64,000 nt of DNA from Hirsutella rhossiliensis (lineage: Eukaryota; Ascomycota; Sordariomycetes; Hypocreales; Ophiocordycipitaceae): positions 1,922,001-1,986,000 of the forward strand of contig NW_025408668.1 in NCBI RefSeq assembly GCF_020360975.1, in the 5' to 3' direction. Every line of letters starts with the position of its first letter. The first letter of the stretch is position 1. Made by a program: the position numbers and the translations under genes. The notes beneath the pieces were generated by a model. The model saw only the letters and a program-made list of their open reading frames with translations. It was not told where the DNA came from and made no database searches. Positions 33,437-46,550 of the stretch are shown piece after piece.

Positions 33437-36400
33437 CGAGGAGCGCGACGGGTCGTGAGGCGAGGCTGGCGTCGGCGAGCGGCAAAGTGTCGATCATCAA
33501 CCAGAGGCGGGCAGGCGGGCGGGCGAGTGGGTGGTTGGTTGGAATTCATTGTCCAAACTCCAAAGGCCATTGATTAATTATCACAGCCATGCTTGGGACG
33601 CCGCGCTTAGTAAGCAGGCAGCCCCCGAGATGGCCTAAAGCAGGCCCCCGAGATGGCCTACTGCAGGCCTTGGTAGCGGCTTCCTTGCGACGGCGGCCTC
33701 GGCCTTTCCAGGGATTGGTGAGTTAGTTAGGTGGTGTACCCAAGTTACTCCGTACCTACCTACTCCGTATTACCGCGTGTCCAGTCGTCGTCCCCCCGGC
33801 TCACCCACTGTCCCGGGGGCCTGCATCGCCCAAGCCCAGCGCTCCTCCACCGCCGCAGGCACTAGCGACCCCCGCTGTCTGCCCCGAAACCCCCCACCAC
33901 GGGCCGCCGCTACGGAGTCGACCGTCCTCAGCCCCGTCTCCTTCCGCCGCCTCTGCCGCCGCCTCTGCCGCCTGTGGCGTGTTTTTCTTTTCCCTTGTGT
34001 CCCGTAGCTTCACATCGTCATTCTCTTTGTCGTGCATGGCAGCCCCCAGAACCAACTCTTCCGGTTCCGGCTCACACCTCCCCCGGACAAGAAGACGATA
34101 TTAAGACATGGTTCCTTCACAGCTGCCCCGATCCGATTCCGATCTCCCGATTCGGCCGCCCAGATCCCTGAGGCTCTCTCCGACTGCTCACATCCTCTGC
34201 CAACTGTGCCTCGGCAACGAACAAGCAAATCTATCTATATCCTGTACCTCGCCTACCCAACCGTCCATGCAACATCGTGCGTGCGTACATACATGTAAAG
34301 TAGGTACAAGCACCAACATCGAGGAGCCACACCATCATCACGACATACTAAACCTCGTTGCCGAACCCCTGGCCCGTTTCCTCTTCTCTCATCTTGCCGC
34401 AGGCCCCCAACGTGCTGCAAAAAAAGGTCACGAGAAGAGTCGTAGTAATGGCAAAATCCACAGCCGCAACCACCACCCCGGCTCCGAGCGGCGCAGCATC
34501 TCCCTCGGTCCCAAGCTCCGATCTCAACGCCCCGTCTCAGAGGAAAAAATAAAGATACAACGATGCAACAGGCCAAGGCCAGACATGAAATAACGAGTGA
34601 CATCCGGAAAAAGGAAACCGTGGAAAGAGTCGTCCGAGGGGGTCCGGGGTGGTGATGCAATGTTAGTCGGGAGGGCCGGGCTTTGCATCGCTTCTTCTCG
34701 TCCCCTTTATTTGTTTTTTGTTCTCGCTTCCCCAGGCCGCCTCCCCAACACGACGAGATCCAAGCGTGCATGCACCTCGTCCGAATACGGCCTTTGCAGC
34801 GGCCGTGTCCTCGAAGCCACGCCGCGAGACCATCCGTCGGTCCATACACATCACATTGCGTCCGGACCTACATGCATTGCAATTCCCTTTGTACAGTAGT
34901 CTTCGTCCCTCCCATCATGATTCATCTCCGCAGGCGCCTTTGACGATCCTTTCCAGGCACCACACAGCCCACTGTCTGTGGTGATGCAGGACTGTGCTTC
35001 TAGGCCTCGGGGCCTTGCATCTGTTCTCATCAGTAATCAGAATTCGCGGCTTCGTGTTTGGGGGCTGTAGACTCTGTTATTCCCTTCCAAAACATCAACC
35101 TTAACCGGCCTCGGCGGCCGTCGACACGGAGTCCATATCTTCGCTTACCTGATAATCCTGATAGCCAACGCTTCGTTCTGTCCTTCCTCTCACTCATCTA
35201 TCCATCTACTCTACTCACACGTGTCCTCTCCTGTCAGATATCCCCCCATCTTACCCTTCGTCCATGCTCAAGCTGTACATGCAAGTAAGCACCATCCCAA
35301 CGGTCAAAGCAGACAGCAGGAGCACATGTGCGGACGGCTGGAAAAGGAAAACAGTCCAAAAAGGCGGAATAGATGTGGTGATTGCTGCAAAAGAGAGAGG
35401 AAAAAGAAAAGGATAAGAGACGACGAGGTGAAAAAGAAGGAAAACCACCATGGAGACCACATGCACGCACGCACAGTCTGTAGATCCCCCGCCGTGGCGT
35501 CCGTCCAGCCAGCCTCTCTGCTCGTCATTTGCATCTCAAAACCCCACGCTCTTGGCCGAAAGCCGAAGCAGCCAGGCCTCGACACCCAAGCCCGAGCAAA
35601 GTGCCACGGCTGGAAGAGGGTGTGTGAGGTCTGAATCATAGCCCTGGCCCTCACTCGCTCATCAAATCACACACACACACACACTCGTCCTCCACCTCGG
35701 CCGCCTTTCTTTCGCGCCTTTGTACATGTATATGTATGATGTAGCCAAGACCCTCCCGGGGTTGAGCACTGACGGACAGACAGGCCGGATCTAAGACAGC
35801 GCCCCAGCCCCATGGCCTGAGCTCTGGGTACTGCATGAGACACGTAAAAGTGACTAGGAACCGAGCAGTTGTAATAGTGTACTTCGTACTCGCTGAATTG
35901 GGGTGAACACGCAATGGCGCCGAGAAGACCTGGCCGAATCGCCTTGTGACTGCTCGCGCCACGGCATTCCCCAGCCAGAATCAACCCCCCCTCCCTGGCC
36001 GCGAAAGAGTCTCGGGATTGTCACGTCCGGCCTTTGCCACAACAGTAGGAAGCCAAGTGTCTTGTTTCCCACAGCTAGATTACAGAGTAGTATACTACAG
36101 TACAGTACGTTGGTACTCTCTCAAATACACTTGGACAGCTTCCGATAACCCATTATCTTCTTTGCATATACCATCGTTCCACCGTTAAGCATGTTGTCAA
36201 TCATGTAAGCTCGGTCTTTCCGAGGCCCATCGTTGTGTAAGGGAAACATGAGTGTTGCCATAGACCGCCGCTCGTCTTCTCCTGGGGATATCAAAAATTG
36301 GCCCACCTAGCCCGAGGTTGGGTCGTCTTCCTCCTCATGGCAGCAAATAAAAAGAGCCTCTCCGGATAACTCAAGACCATGTACGCCAGGACGTGATGAG

Positions 36401-36837
36401 ACAAATAAGCCCTAGTAACAAAGATCTACTAGTAGAAGGAAGAAGAAAGGAAAAAGAGGTGGTTTCCGTTCCGGGAGTAGGCCGGTGGTGTCAACACCAC
36501 CGTGGCCATGCCACGTCCAACCGCGGTGCCACGCCGTCGGTGCGCCGTAGACGAGTCCACTAATGCAGCACACAGAGGACCCGGACCCTGAGTTGGGCGG
36601 AGGCCTTGCTCCTGTGCCTGGCTCTCAGATGGGAGATCTGCGCATGTGCGTGAAAGCACAGGTGTGGATGCGGGTGTGGCCGGCCTTTTTTTTTGTTCGT
36701 TGATGTGAATTATCACCTCCCACGAGAGAGGGGGCTGTGAGTCTCGGGTCAGGTGCCACCGTCGACACCCGATCCGAGGGCATGCATCTCGTCATCTCTC
36801 ATCAGAGCTCGCAAAAGCAAGCCGTCGGGGCAGGGAA
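33437..36837. other. 3.4-kb intergenic region downstream of the FlbC-like gene
   Basis: No supportable gene. It contains a two-unit repeat around CCCCCGAGATGGCCTA (33613-33660), TACGGAGTA/ACTCCGTA-type motifs near 33747-33770, and a CA run at 35669-35685. Open frames are short and without family features. Confidence 0.45.
33613..33660 (+). repeat. Two-copy direct repeat
   Basis: CCCCCGAGATGGCCTA preceded by a GCAGGC-type box occurs twice, about 24 bp apart. Confidence 0.8.
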
Positions 36838-38035
36838 TCAGTAATCGTCGCCTCGCTTCTCCGCCATCTTGGACTTGGGTGGAGCCCGGCGCTTGCGACT
36901 TCGCTCCTCCTGCTCAATGACGGGCACGGCGGCAGGGATGAACTCGACGCCGCGGTTCCGGCTGTTGGGACGGGCGTGCAGCTTGCGGTGGTTGTTGAGG
37001 TTGTCCTGGCGGTTGAACTGGTCCTTGCCGCAGAACTCGCACGAGAAGCGATTGGGGCCTTCGCCATGGAATCTGTCAAGGGCGGCATGGTTAGTTTGGG
37101 TACATGGGTGGGGTGGCAGAGGAAATAACTACTCACGTTTGCTTGTGACGCTTGAGGTGCTCGTTGCGTCGAAAGGCCTTGTGGCAGCCGGGATAGTCAC
37201 ACTTGCACATGGCTCTGCGCACCACGTCGACAGCGGTGCCGTCGCCCTGGCCAGCCACTTTTCTTGACGCCCGGATCTGGGCTCGTTGCAGCTCCGTGGT
37301 CTTGCGCTGGATCTCGTGAACCATCATCTTGCGGTGAGCGCGGAGGCGGCCGGGCGTGGGAGGTCCGTTGAGGTGGAAGCGGTCGAGGGGCGACTGCGAG
37401 TGACGCTCCATGTCGAGGGCCTCGAGCTCGTGAGGTGCCATGGCCTTTTGCTGCTGAGGGAAGAAGGAGATGGGGCTGTCGTTGGCACAGGACCAGGTTG
37501 AGGACGAGTCGGCCATGTCGGAGCCCGAGAGGCTGTGGGTGGGCGTCATCATGAAGGGGCCGGGAGGCATGGCGGTGTGTGGCGAGATGGCGTACATGGG
37601 ATACGGGCCCGAAGGGGTGACGGAGCCCATGTGCTGAGAGGCCAGGTTCATGTCCAGCATGTGGTCGTAGTCGGGCGTGGCCATGCCGTCCATCTTCCTC
37701 AAGGGCGTGCTGGGCAGGCTGTTGGGAAAGGGCATCTGCTCGGGCTCGGCCTTGACGGAGCCAAACATGTACTTGGACATGTTGGGGTTGTTGCTGCCGT
37801 TATTGGAGGCGGGCGTCATCTCGCCCGGGTGAGCCGTGGCAAACGAGTTGCAGGCCGTGTTGTCAAAGTCGAGAGTGAGTTCGTTGGGAGTCGAGCGTCT
37901 CGAGGTGGGTGTAAAGGGATCGTAGGCCGACGAGGCCGACGAGAAGCTGGTGCCGGTCGAGGGGCACGACATGGCCTGGCTGCACATGCTGAAGCTGTCG
38001 TCCATGTCGAACCGGAAGTCCGACTCGAACTGCAT
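36838..38035 (-). CDS. C2H2 zinc-finger transcription factor, FlbC-like
   Basis: Predicted DNA-binding regulator of 377 aa. Two exons: 38035-37137 and 37072-36838, with a 64-bp intron (GTGAGT...TTGACAG) inside the finger region and frames joined. The N-terminal ~260 residues are Ser/Pro/Met-rich and disordered, as in an activation domain. The C terminus carries two fingers, CDYPGCHKAF...H...H (spanning the intron) and CEFCGKDQFNRQDNLNNHRKLH, followed by a basic nuclear-localisation-like tail (RSRKRRAPPKSK). Length and two C-terminal fingers match the description of Aspergillus FlbC, an activator of conidiation, but I have not aligned it, so FlbC is tentative. The start chosen is the ATG before QFESDFRF. 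An in-frame ATG 159 bp upstream would add a low-complexity extension. Confidence 0.85.
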
Positions 38036-38921
38036 GATGGGCGGTTTGTGGACTGGGATGGAATGGAAGGAAATGAAATGGAGAGCAGAGAGCGGGAGGG
38101 AGAGATGGCAGATAGATAAATGGAGGCAAAGATTTGAAGGAGAGGAATTGGGACGAGAACAAGGGATAGAAATCTGTCCAACTCTAATGACCAAGCAACA
38201 GGAGCTTGGGGGTAAGAGAGAGGCAGGAGTGGTCCTGGTCGGGAATGCTCTCTACTCGCGAGGGACGCCCCTGAAGATATAGCAGAGAAGAGGAATGAGG
38301 TGTGGAGGAGGATGCCGACGGGCCTGAGACATGCAAGGTGCAGATCGACCCCAGGCGATCTTGAGACGTCGAGGTGGTGAGAGAGGGTTGGAATGAACAA
38401 AGAGGTATTAGTCGGGCGAGGCAATAGATCTCGATGGTCAGGTCGATCAAGGAGGGCGGGTGGGCATTGGGACTCCACCGAGACTATCGAAGGTATAGAT
38501 TGATGTTTTGGATATCTGGTGCCTGTTTCTGAGCGCCCTTGGGGAGACGGTCAGCTCATGGGACGAGGTGTGGCCAAGCCAAGGGAGCAGCAAGGAGAGC
38601 TAGTTATAGAAGTGTCGAGGACAACACCCACACCCTCGGCGCGAAGGATCCATCGACGGGGCGCGGGACAGGGGAGGCTAGAGCCAACTGCACAGGAGAG
38701 GTAACAGCGAGGAAGAGGGTAAAAATAAATAATGATAAAACCGAGGGCGAGGCAAAAAATCAAATAAAAAAGTAACAACAAAGACGACCGAGAGCTGCCG
38801 CTGCTCGCCATAGTGCAGAGAGGCTCATGCACGCGTGGGGAGAGTTAGAGGCCCCCGCCCACGGCTGGCAGGTAGGTATAGGTGCTGTACACCTGTCTAG
38901 GTACCTACCATGCCTGCCTAG

Positions 38922-38973
38922 TACTACGCCTACCTACTACGCCTACCTACTACGCCTACCTACTACGCCTACC
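38922..38973 (+). repeat. 13-bp minisatellite, four copies
   Basis: Four uninterrupted units of TACTACGCCTACC, within a longer tract rich in CTACCTAC and GGTAGGTAC words. Confidence 0.93.
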
Positions 38974-39027
38974 TCCCTGCCCTGTGTGCATACATACGGT
39001 ACCTACCTAGGTAGGTACGTACGTAGC

Positions 39028-39045
39028 GGGGGGGGGGGGGGGGGG
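39028..39045 (+). repeat. Homopolymer run of 18 G
   Basis: Eighteen consecutive G on the plus strand, long enough to form a G-quadruplex and prone to sequencing-length error. Confidence 0.9.
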
Positions 39046-39550
39046 TGCGCGTGGAAGGCACGGGTAATGAGCGGGGTGGGCGGAAGACCCTCAGAGACTA
39101 GTGCCATGTAGGTACGGAGCAACCGCGCCTTCCTCTTGCCATGCTCTGCCCATCCAGAGGCGGTGGGCACCTGGAAGGAAGGAGGAAGGAGGAAGGGGCG
39201 TGGGCGTGAGCGTGGGGGGCGGAACGGCGGACGACGAGGCAGGCGCAGACTACCTGACTACCTACTACCGGTAGGTACGGTACGATACAGTAGCCAAGAA
39301 AAGGCAGGCACTACCAACCGTGCTCCGAACCGCGCTCTCATGATCCGATACGTAACTCATAACTGCCGGTGGCAGAAAGGCCCGAGGACCGTGTCGCCGA
39401 GAACCAACAGGCCGAGGAAGACATTGTGCCGCATCGCACGTATATACACGTATGAGTGAGGCCGACCGACGCCGTCCCAAGCAACGCCGACGCAGTATCG
39501 GGGAGTGGGGAGAACAAGGCGACAGAGGGGGGCGTGTGTCTGATATCTAG

Positions 39551-39616
39551 GAGAGCTAGAGAGAGAGAGAGAGAAACAGACAGACAGATAGACAGACAGA
39601 CAGACAGAGAGGGAGA
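39551..39616 (+). repeat. Compound GA / GACA microsatellite
   Basis: (GA)n followed by (GACA)n with few interruptions. Confidence 0.9.
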
Positions 39617-39946
39617 GACAGAGAGGAGTGTGAGAGTAGTCAAGGGGAGAGAGAGAGAGGGTGAGTGTGTGGGGAAAAAGGAGGGGGTTGTAATAATAAT
39701 CACAAAACACTTACACGAGAGACGGGCTTCTTTCTTTTTCCCCTCGCCCCCCTCTCTTAAACATGTAGGCCCACGCTATTGGGGACAGGCGACGATCGCG
39801 ACGTTTCGCGGTCATGTCGTCGCATGGGATTCTGGGGTGGATAGATGGCTGGGTTCCAAAGCCAAAGTGCGTGCTGGATATCCACCAAGAACAGCTAGCT
39901 GGTCCACCGGGCCAAGGGTCGAGGGCTGCTGGGCCCACGCCCCTCG

Positions 39947-39950
<4 letters not shown>

Positions 39951-39985
<35 letters not shown>
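39951..39985 (+). repeat. (GA)n microsatellite
   Basis: 35 bp of pure GA dinucleotides. Confidence 0.93.
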
Positions 39986-39987
<2 letters not shown>

Positions 39988-42900
39988 TTGCCAGGTACGG
40001 TCCTCATCCGCCGGACCGCCATGCAGGCCCGTACATACATGGGACTGCCGGCAGCCGCAGCGACCCGAGATGGCCCCATGCAGTCAGTCCCGTAATGGCG
40101 ACAGATCGGGTGGGGGACCCTAGCCATGGCCGCCCCCCCTGGTCTATTATCACGTATGCTTCCACGATAGTTCGTACGATGTGTGCCTCCAGGCTGAATG
40201 TCTTCGCACTGGCGCCAGTAGAGAAGCCCAGCTGGATGCGTGTCCCATTGTTCCGACTAACCACGGGCACATCAGACAAGAGGCAAGAGAAGCATGGGCA
40301 AGTGTCGTTCGTACACACAATGTCATTTGCAACCGAAACCCAAGGGACCACGCCGACAAGGATCATCACTCAAGGGCTTCCCTCCCCCCCTCCCTCGCCC
40401 GCTCTCCCTCGCTTTCCAGGCACAGGAACAGGAACCGACCGGCCGGCCGGCCCATCCATCAATCACGAACAAGAGCTTAACCCCCATTCATGCATGCAAG
40501 CACTCAGCACCTCCCCCCCCTCTCACTTTTCGGCAACACAAGCCCCGGCCGTTTCTCGGATGGAGCGCCGTCTGGGTCTCGCAGCCAACGTACGGTGCAT
40601 ACGGCAATTCAGTTCAATAAGTCCGCCTTGCAGTTCCAGACACGCGGCCTGGAGCCCCTGCCCCTGCCCATCTCGTCTCCCTGATGCTGTCTATAGTAGA
40701 GGCTGGCCATGTAGGAACGGACGTAGATGCGAACTGTATGCACCTACAGTGCATGCATGCAGTCTTTGTCGACGTCCCACGTTTTTTTATTTTTCGTCGC
40801 CACCGGCTGCCTGCCTCATATCTTGACTTTGATGATGCCGGCCCTTGAGACGTAGGGCGAGCGCTGAGTGCCTATATCTACTCTTGCTATGCCTGGGGCC
40901 TAGGATAAGAAGTTTGAACCGGCCGGAGTGGCCGGGCGCTAAAAATAGCCAGCGTTGTTCGATATCTGTCCTTGGGCAGCTGCTCATGCTGCTGTTTCTC
41001 TGAGACGAAACAAGCCGGCAGTGCTCGCTACGTCTGTATAGGCGGCGCGCCCTACAACAGGCAAGCGGCGGCGCCTTGCAATTAGATATCCGACAACACT
41101 TGCAACTGCTGTACTATCTATTGCCCGGCGAGGCATACTTGAAGGATTCTGGAGATTTGTCGCCCGAGCTACTGCAGCGGCTAAACTCGCGTTACTAACC
41201 TCGTTCACAAGAGCTGCGTATACAGCCAGTGTATATAGTTGCCTTGCAGTCGTCGTCCATTACAGGCGAAGGAAGGAAGCATGACGCCCATGATTGGGCG
41301 CACGAGTATAGGCTGAGCCGTCTGCTATAGCTAATCTGAGCGTTCCCTCCTCGATTAGTCAAAACAGGATGCGCCTGGGCCCGGGATCTGGGAGGAAGCA
41401 GGGTGGTGGCCTCCCCTGCGAGCGGCAGTTACAGCATGTAGATGGGCATCCATGGCCGTCGTGACGGGAATGTCTGCTGCCCTGGAATGAGGCGTCATGG
41501 CCAATTTGCCTCCCAAACATGTGACTTGGCGGGTGAGACAGCCATTTCTCGCCGACGAGACAGAGTACATACTATACTTGCTCTGCTCTCTCTGCCTTTT
41601 GATGATGCTCCGTACCAGCCCCGGGCCGGCACCTTTAAACGACGGCGGGCTAGCGCTTGTCCCGGCCGCACGCACCTTGTCCGGGACACGGGACAGGAGG
41701 CTCGTCTAAAAGAGTCGGGATAGCTGACTGATAACTGAGAGAGCCAAAGAGTGACGGGAGGGGGGGAGGAAGGAAAAAAGGACCGCACCACAGTGACGTG
41801 TCAGACGAACTACACGGGCGTGTGGAAAGCGCAGCGGCACAAGGTCCTCTCCGGACCGACCCCCCCTGCCCCCGAATTCCCACCTGCTCTCTCCCTCTGG
41901 GGCGCCGGCTCCATGGGACAACGGGGGCCCGAGGCATCCTAGTCCCAAAGGGCATACCCTCGCGCTCTTGCTTTGGTAAAAGGGCCGGGGAGGCTGCGGT
42001 GAGACGAATGCACGATGACACGTTTTGAAATTGACACATTATGTACGTGCGTGAGCTTCGAGTCCGCCCTAAGCTTTTGCCGTCGGCCTTGTTTATTTCT
42101 CTTAGCCGATGCATTATGGTGCATCCGCAATACGGCAGGGAACGTGGGCCGTCGAAGCGGCCACCTATAAGTGATATCTTCCTTTCTATACATGTAGGAG
42201 CATACACAGCCGCACGATAGGGGAGCAGGTGGAATAACTTGGGTGCGTGCCCTGCGTAAGCCCGGTATTCGATATCCCAGGTCGCTTTTGAGTTTGTCTC
42301 GGGTGGACCAGCAGCGAGAGAGAACCTGCGTGTCTGCCAATCAGCAGAGCTGCAACCGGGCCTGCGCCATGCCCGGGTATGGGGAACGCCGGTCTCCAGC
42401 GCGCAAACCATTGATTTTTCTGGCCCTGGGACAAGGGACAGGTAGACAGGCCTCGTGGAGCACGTCACCGGCCGAGAAGTTTATTCTTCCACCTCTCTGT
42501 GCCCACATGGGCGCCCCTGTTCTACAGAGTGGCCAGCAGAAGGACTCTGTGTCCTTTCTTTCCCTTGCTCTCTCCGTCTCTTTTCCCTCTCTCTCTACTA
42601 GGCACGAATACACAGTTTCGCACTGCGCTCGGATCTGCCGGTGGGATGGCGGTGACCCCTTTTTCTTTCTTTTTCCTGTTCCCCGTCTTTCATCACCATC
42701 ATATATTTTCAACCTCGGGCCCGTCTGTGCCGCCGCCCAGCGTCCCAACAAGGCAAAGGAGGGGAAAGTGCGGCGTCCTGGGTCGAAAAAAGAGCCCCAA
42801 GACGGCAAGCAGCAAAGAGGAAACGGATGCGAAAGAAGGAAGAAAAATGGCCAAACTTGGGGGCTTCTGCAAGTCTCACACACAGCCTGGGGACGTGCCC

Positions 42901-44169
42901 ACGCTGTGCATGCGAACCGGGACGCACGGTAAGATGGGCATATATGGCTGGGATATACAGCCTCGGGTGCGACGCTGCGGGACGAGACGGTAGCAGCTGG
43001 ATACAGTAGCTGCATACACGTGGAAAGCATGTGTAGAAGAAGCGAGAGAGTGGGAGAGGCTGGGCGCAAAGCATGTTCTGTCCGGTCAGCTTTTAGGCGG
43101 CCGGCCACCCTATCACGGCCTCCATTTTTCGTATTTTGCTCTGGATGGCTGAAACGGTCCATGATGGAGTGAATGAGCTTATTGAATAGCCTTTGGGGGC
43201 GTGTCGGTCTTGTTCTTTGTTGCCGTCCTTGGCAGGCCGCCGAGACTCACCCCGTCCAGACGGCTGGCTGTGTTTCGTCTTGGTCTGATGCAGTCGTTGG
43301 TACCTGCGGATACGTCAAAGACAAGACCGGATGCAAGGTACGGCGAGGGCATTCCTGCGCGGCCGCATGTACGCGCGTGGACGTGCGTGTATGTGCGTAG
43401 GAGCAAGGCACCGGCGAACCGTACGATATCCCAGGCACATACAATCACACATATCTCGGTCCATGTACGAGTCGTCCCTACATGTCGTACCGGACGTGCA
43501 TCCGGAGTCCAGTCCCCTAGATGCGGTGCGACCTTGGCCGTGCCTCGGCGGGACTGGCCCGGCCGGCGGGACGATACAAGCCACCCAGCGATGGCGGCTG
43601 TACACCCAGACGTTGGGACGCCCATGCCTGACAGCTCTGACAGGCGGCCCGGGTCCAGCCTCCCACCGGCGCGCTTGCGTGATGTCATTCCATCAGCTCC
43701 GGGGCGTGCCCGAGCGCCGCGTCTCTGCCCACAGCCCGCCACGGCACCAGTGGCTGAAAGATGACGCTCTCAGGCCACAGGACAGTGCTGAGTGCGATTC
43801 CTAAAGGGTCCAAGCAGCTCTCTGGTTGTCTTGCCCGCCGCCGCGGTGGCTCGAGGCATCCGTGCCTATAGCACATGCCTCGGGCACGCGGCTATTATTG
43901 CCAAGAATACATGTACTCATGGGTTCACGAGCTCCCAGCCCCCCCTCGCCTCCCCCGGGAAATCCAGGTCATCGTCCACGGCGACGAAAAGGCGGTGGAT
44001 GGCTTCAGGGCAGCCAACCTATCTTCATCGACTCTCTTCATGCATCGACACTTTGACGACTGCCTGGTCAAGGTTGATGGTAATGACTGTCTGTATGCGC
44101 ATGTAATGTATGTTTTCATGTGTGTCTGGATAGATGGATGGGTGGGTGTACCAGCTTTCTTCTGCAACA

Positions 44170-44197
44170 TGTGTGTGTGTGTGTGTGCGTGCGCGCG
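44170..44197 (+). repeat. (TG)n/(CG)n microsatellite
   Basis: Alternating TG passing into GCGTGCGCGCG, a purine-pyrimidine alternation. Confidence 0.85.
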
Positions 44198-46550
44198 TCC
44201 CAAGCAAAACTCACATGAGTCCCATATCCCCTGGGCAAGATTCCCTATTCGGGACGCGCAACCCCTCTCTCGATGATGACTCCAGAGGAACAGTCTCTTG
44301 TTCTCTCCCTCCTTTTCCTTTTGGGCTGGGGAGACAATGAACCGGTCGCTTCCACTCTCGTCATCACCTTTGAGGTCATCGGCGCTGACCTGTCGTTTCG
44401 CCCGGCGTGTGTTTCTTGAGTGCCCGACTTACACGGCGCAGAAAGTATCAAATGTCACAATGTCCTTTGCACATGCCCCAAGGACCCTGGTCCGGGAAAA
44501 GGCCTCTTCCAGCTGTCCAGGGGAGGCTCACTTGAGCATGGGCCCCCTCTCCCCCGGCCGGCATACGTGCATATGTGAGTGTGAGTGTGTGAGCCAGGGT
44601 CGTATTTGGAGATAGCCGACCGAACAAGCAAGCAACAGGAAAATGAGGAGGGGACTCAGCGTGAGTGGGCGAGGGTTGTGGAGCAGCTTTCCCACCACAA
44701 TGGGCCGTTGCGCTCGGCCCTCGTCCCCAATGCTGGTACTATAGCTTGCGACTGCCATAGTAGAGAAGGTCAGCAGTCATTGTCAAGTCGCCAAGAGCCG
44801 CCCACCTGTCAGGCGGACGAGGAGCGGAGGCGAGGGCCAGCCAAAAGGGAGCTCCCGCACCCTACGACGCTAAGGCGCGCCTCTTGGCCTCTTGCCCTGC
44901 CCCTTGTACCACATTAACTTCCCGTCGGTTTCTCCTTCTTGCTGGGCTGAGTGTCCAAGCGTCTGTGCCACATGTACGGTACTCTGTACATACATACGTT
45001 GTGTGGTAGGCGGACGAGGACGAGGAGGAGGAGCAGGACGAAGACGAGGACAGGAGAGGGGGCCAAATTAGACATGGGACTTACACGCTCGCACACACGT
45101 CCCTGCAACCACATGTCGCCGTGGGAACGGCACCTCGTCCAAATCGTCGCCGCCATCAGGAACAAGGCCAAGGGGGGAGCCGCCCCAGGGCACAATGCCG
45201 TTCAGAAAGACGTCATCTGCAGAAAATCTGTCAGATTGTAAAGGCTTGGGGCCTCGCGCCGGGCCCCCGGCTCCACCACCTACCCTACCCGCCCTGCCCC
45301 ATCTTTCGGGCCCTCTTTTAACCATGGTGTCGACCGACGACAGACGGGCGCTCGGTTGGACCAGAGTCCGTGCCGCCGGGACGGGACACAGCTTTTCCCA
45401 TGTCTGCGGCGCGAGACACCGGAGCCTGAGGAGCATAAGCACCGCCGTGCTTCCCCCCTCCCTCCTCCGGTCCGGCGGGTTGGGAGCGAGACCCAAAGCC
45501 AGGATGACCAGGGGAAAAGGGCCAAGCAGGCCAACGACAGAGTCTCTTGAAGCGCACGGGCTCTCTGTAGGTAGACTCGCCGCCGGTACAAGCACAAACA
45601 CCCCACTGTTCGTGCCTCCTCCCCCACACGCCTGCCGAGCTCGGTGCCACCGCCACCGCCCAGCAGCCAGGCCCGGAGCCTCTGCGGCACAAGCCGCTGG
45701 ACCGCGACGCCTTGTGGCTTCGGATTTTCTGGTTCAATGGATTGGATGGATGATAGACCGGGCAGGGGGGCCCAAGACCACTACGCTGGGTATAGTCAAG
45801 AGTTCAAAGGGGGGAGCTCAAAGATGGGAATTTGTAAACCAGGCACACCGGAAAACGAGGAAGTGGTGGATGGGCTAATAGACGAACCGTTTGGCCAAAA
45901 GAAAAGCAGATGTAAGAAGGAAAATAAAAAAAGAGGCGGCCCTTTTTTTTGCCGAGGCCTCAGATCTCGATCGGATGCAGAAGGGATAATCCCCAGGAAA
46001 GGCGTCGTTTCTTTTTGCTTGCTCTTTATTTAGTCGCCTGTTTAATCAGCCATTTTTCTGGCGGTAGCATCGCTTGTGCTGTCAAACATGGCCAAAGTAG
46101 CTCGGGAAATGGCATATTGTCCTCTGGTTGCCGGCTTTCCCATATGTCGGTGTCATGGCAAAGACATTGTCCATGCACACTTCACGCACACATATACGCC
46201 CGCACGCACAGGCACGTCTACATGTATTGCCTAGCTGGAGGAGAGGGTTCGTGTCCATGTACGGCCAGTTACTTGGCAAATTGCTTGGATTTCTTGATCT
46301 CGGTCAAAGCAGACTGTCCATCGTGGCATGGCCTGGACACGCCATCACGGGCCGCAAGTCTGCGGGGCCGTCATCGGCCACATCCGACCCATCGAGCTCT
46401 CGAGATCTCGAGAGGAACCCTCGGCTTCACTTGATGGCAGGCGATCAGTCATATCCGAGCACACGTCAATCGAGCCCACGCCCCTCCTCCCCCCCCCTTC
46501 ACCACGGGCTTAATCAAACAGAGGCCACTCGTCGCCGACTTGACGCCGCC

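Larger units (their letters stand above)
38036..46550. other. Gene-poor region, first part, upstream of the FlbC-like gene
   Basis: About 8.5 kb with no open frame that looks like a conserved protein. The longest, 456 codons at 39456-40826, is built from GA/GACA repeats and read-through. The region is marked by microsatellites (listed separately), abundant TACCTACC/GTAGGTA motifs at 38.87-39.27 kb and C-rich runs. The part next to 38035 should hold the FlbC-like promoter and leader. Confidence 0.5.

Noticed and set aside
38035..38194. In-frame N-terminal extension of the FlbC-like protein from 38194
   Set aside because: The added 53 residues are low-complexity translation of a pyrimidine-rich leader. 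The internal ATG starts a cleaner acidic/aromatic N terminus.
39541..39985. CRISPR-like array of short repeats
   Set aside because: These are simple GA/GACA microsatellites without spacers, and the genome is eukaryotic.
39456..40826. 456-codon plus-strand open frame in the gene-poor region
   Set aside because: It is made of GA/GACA microsatellites read as Arg/Glu repeats and unrelated sequence, with no conserved block.
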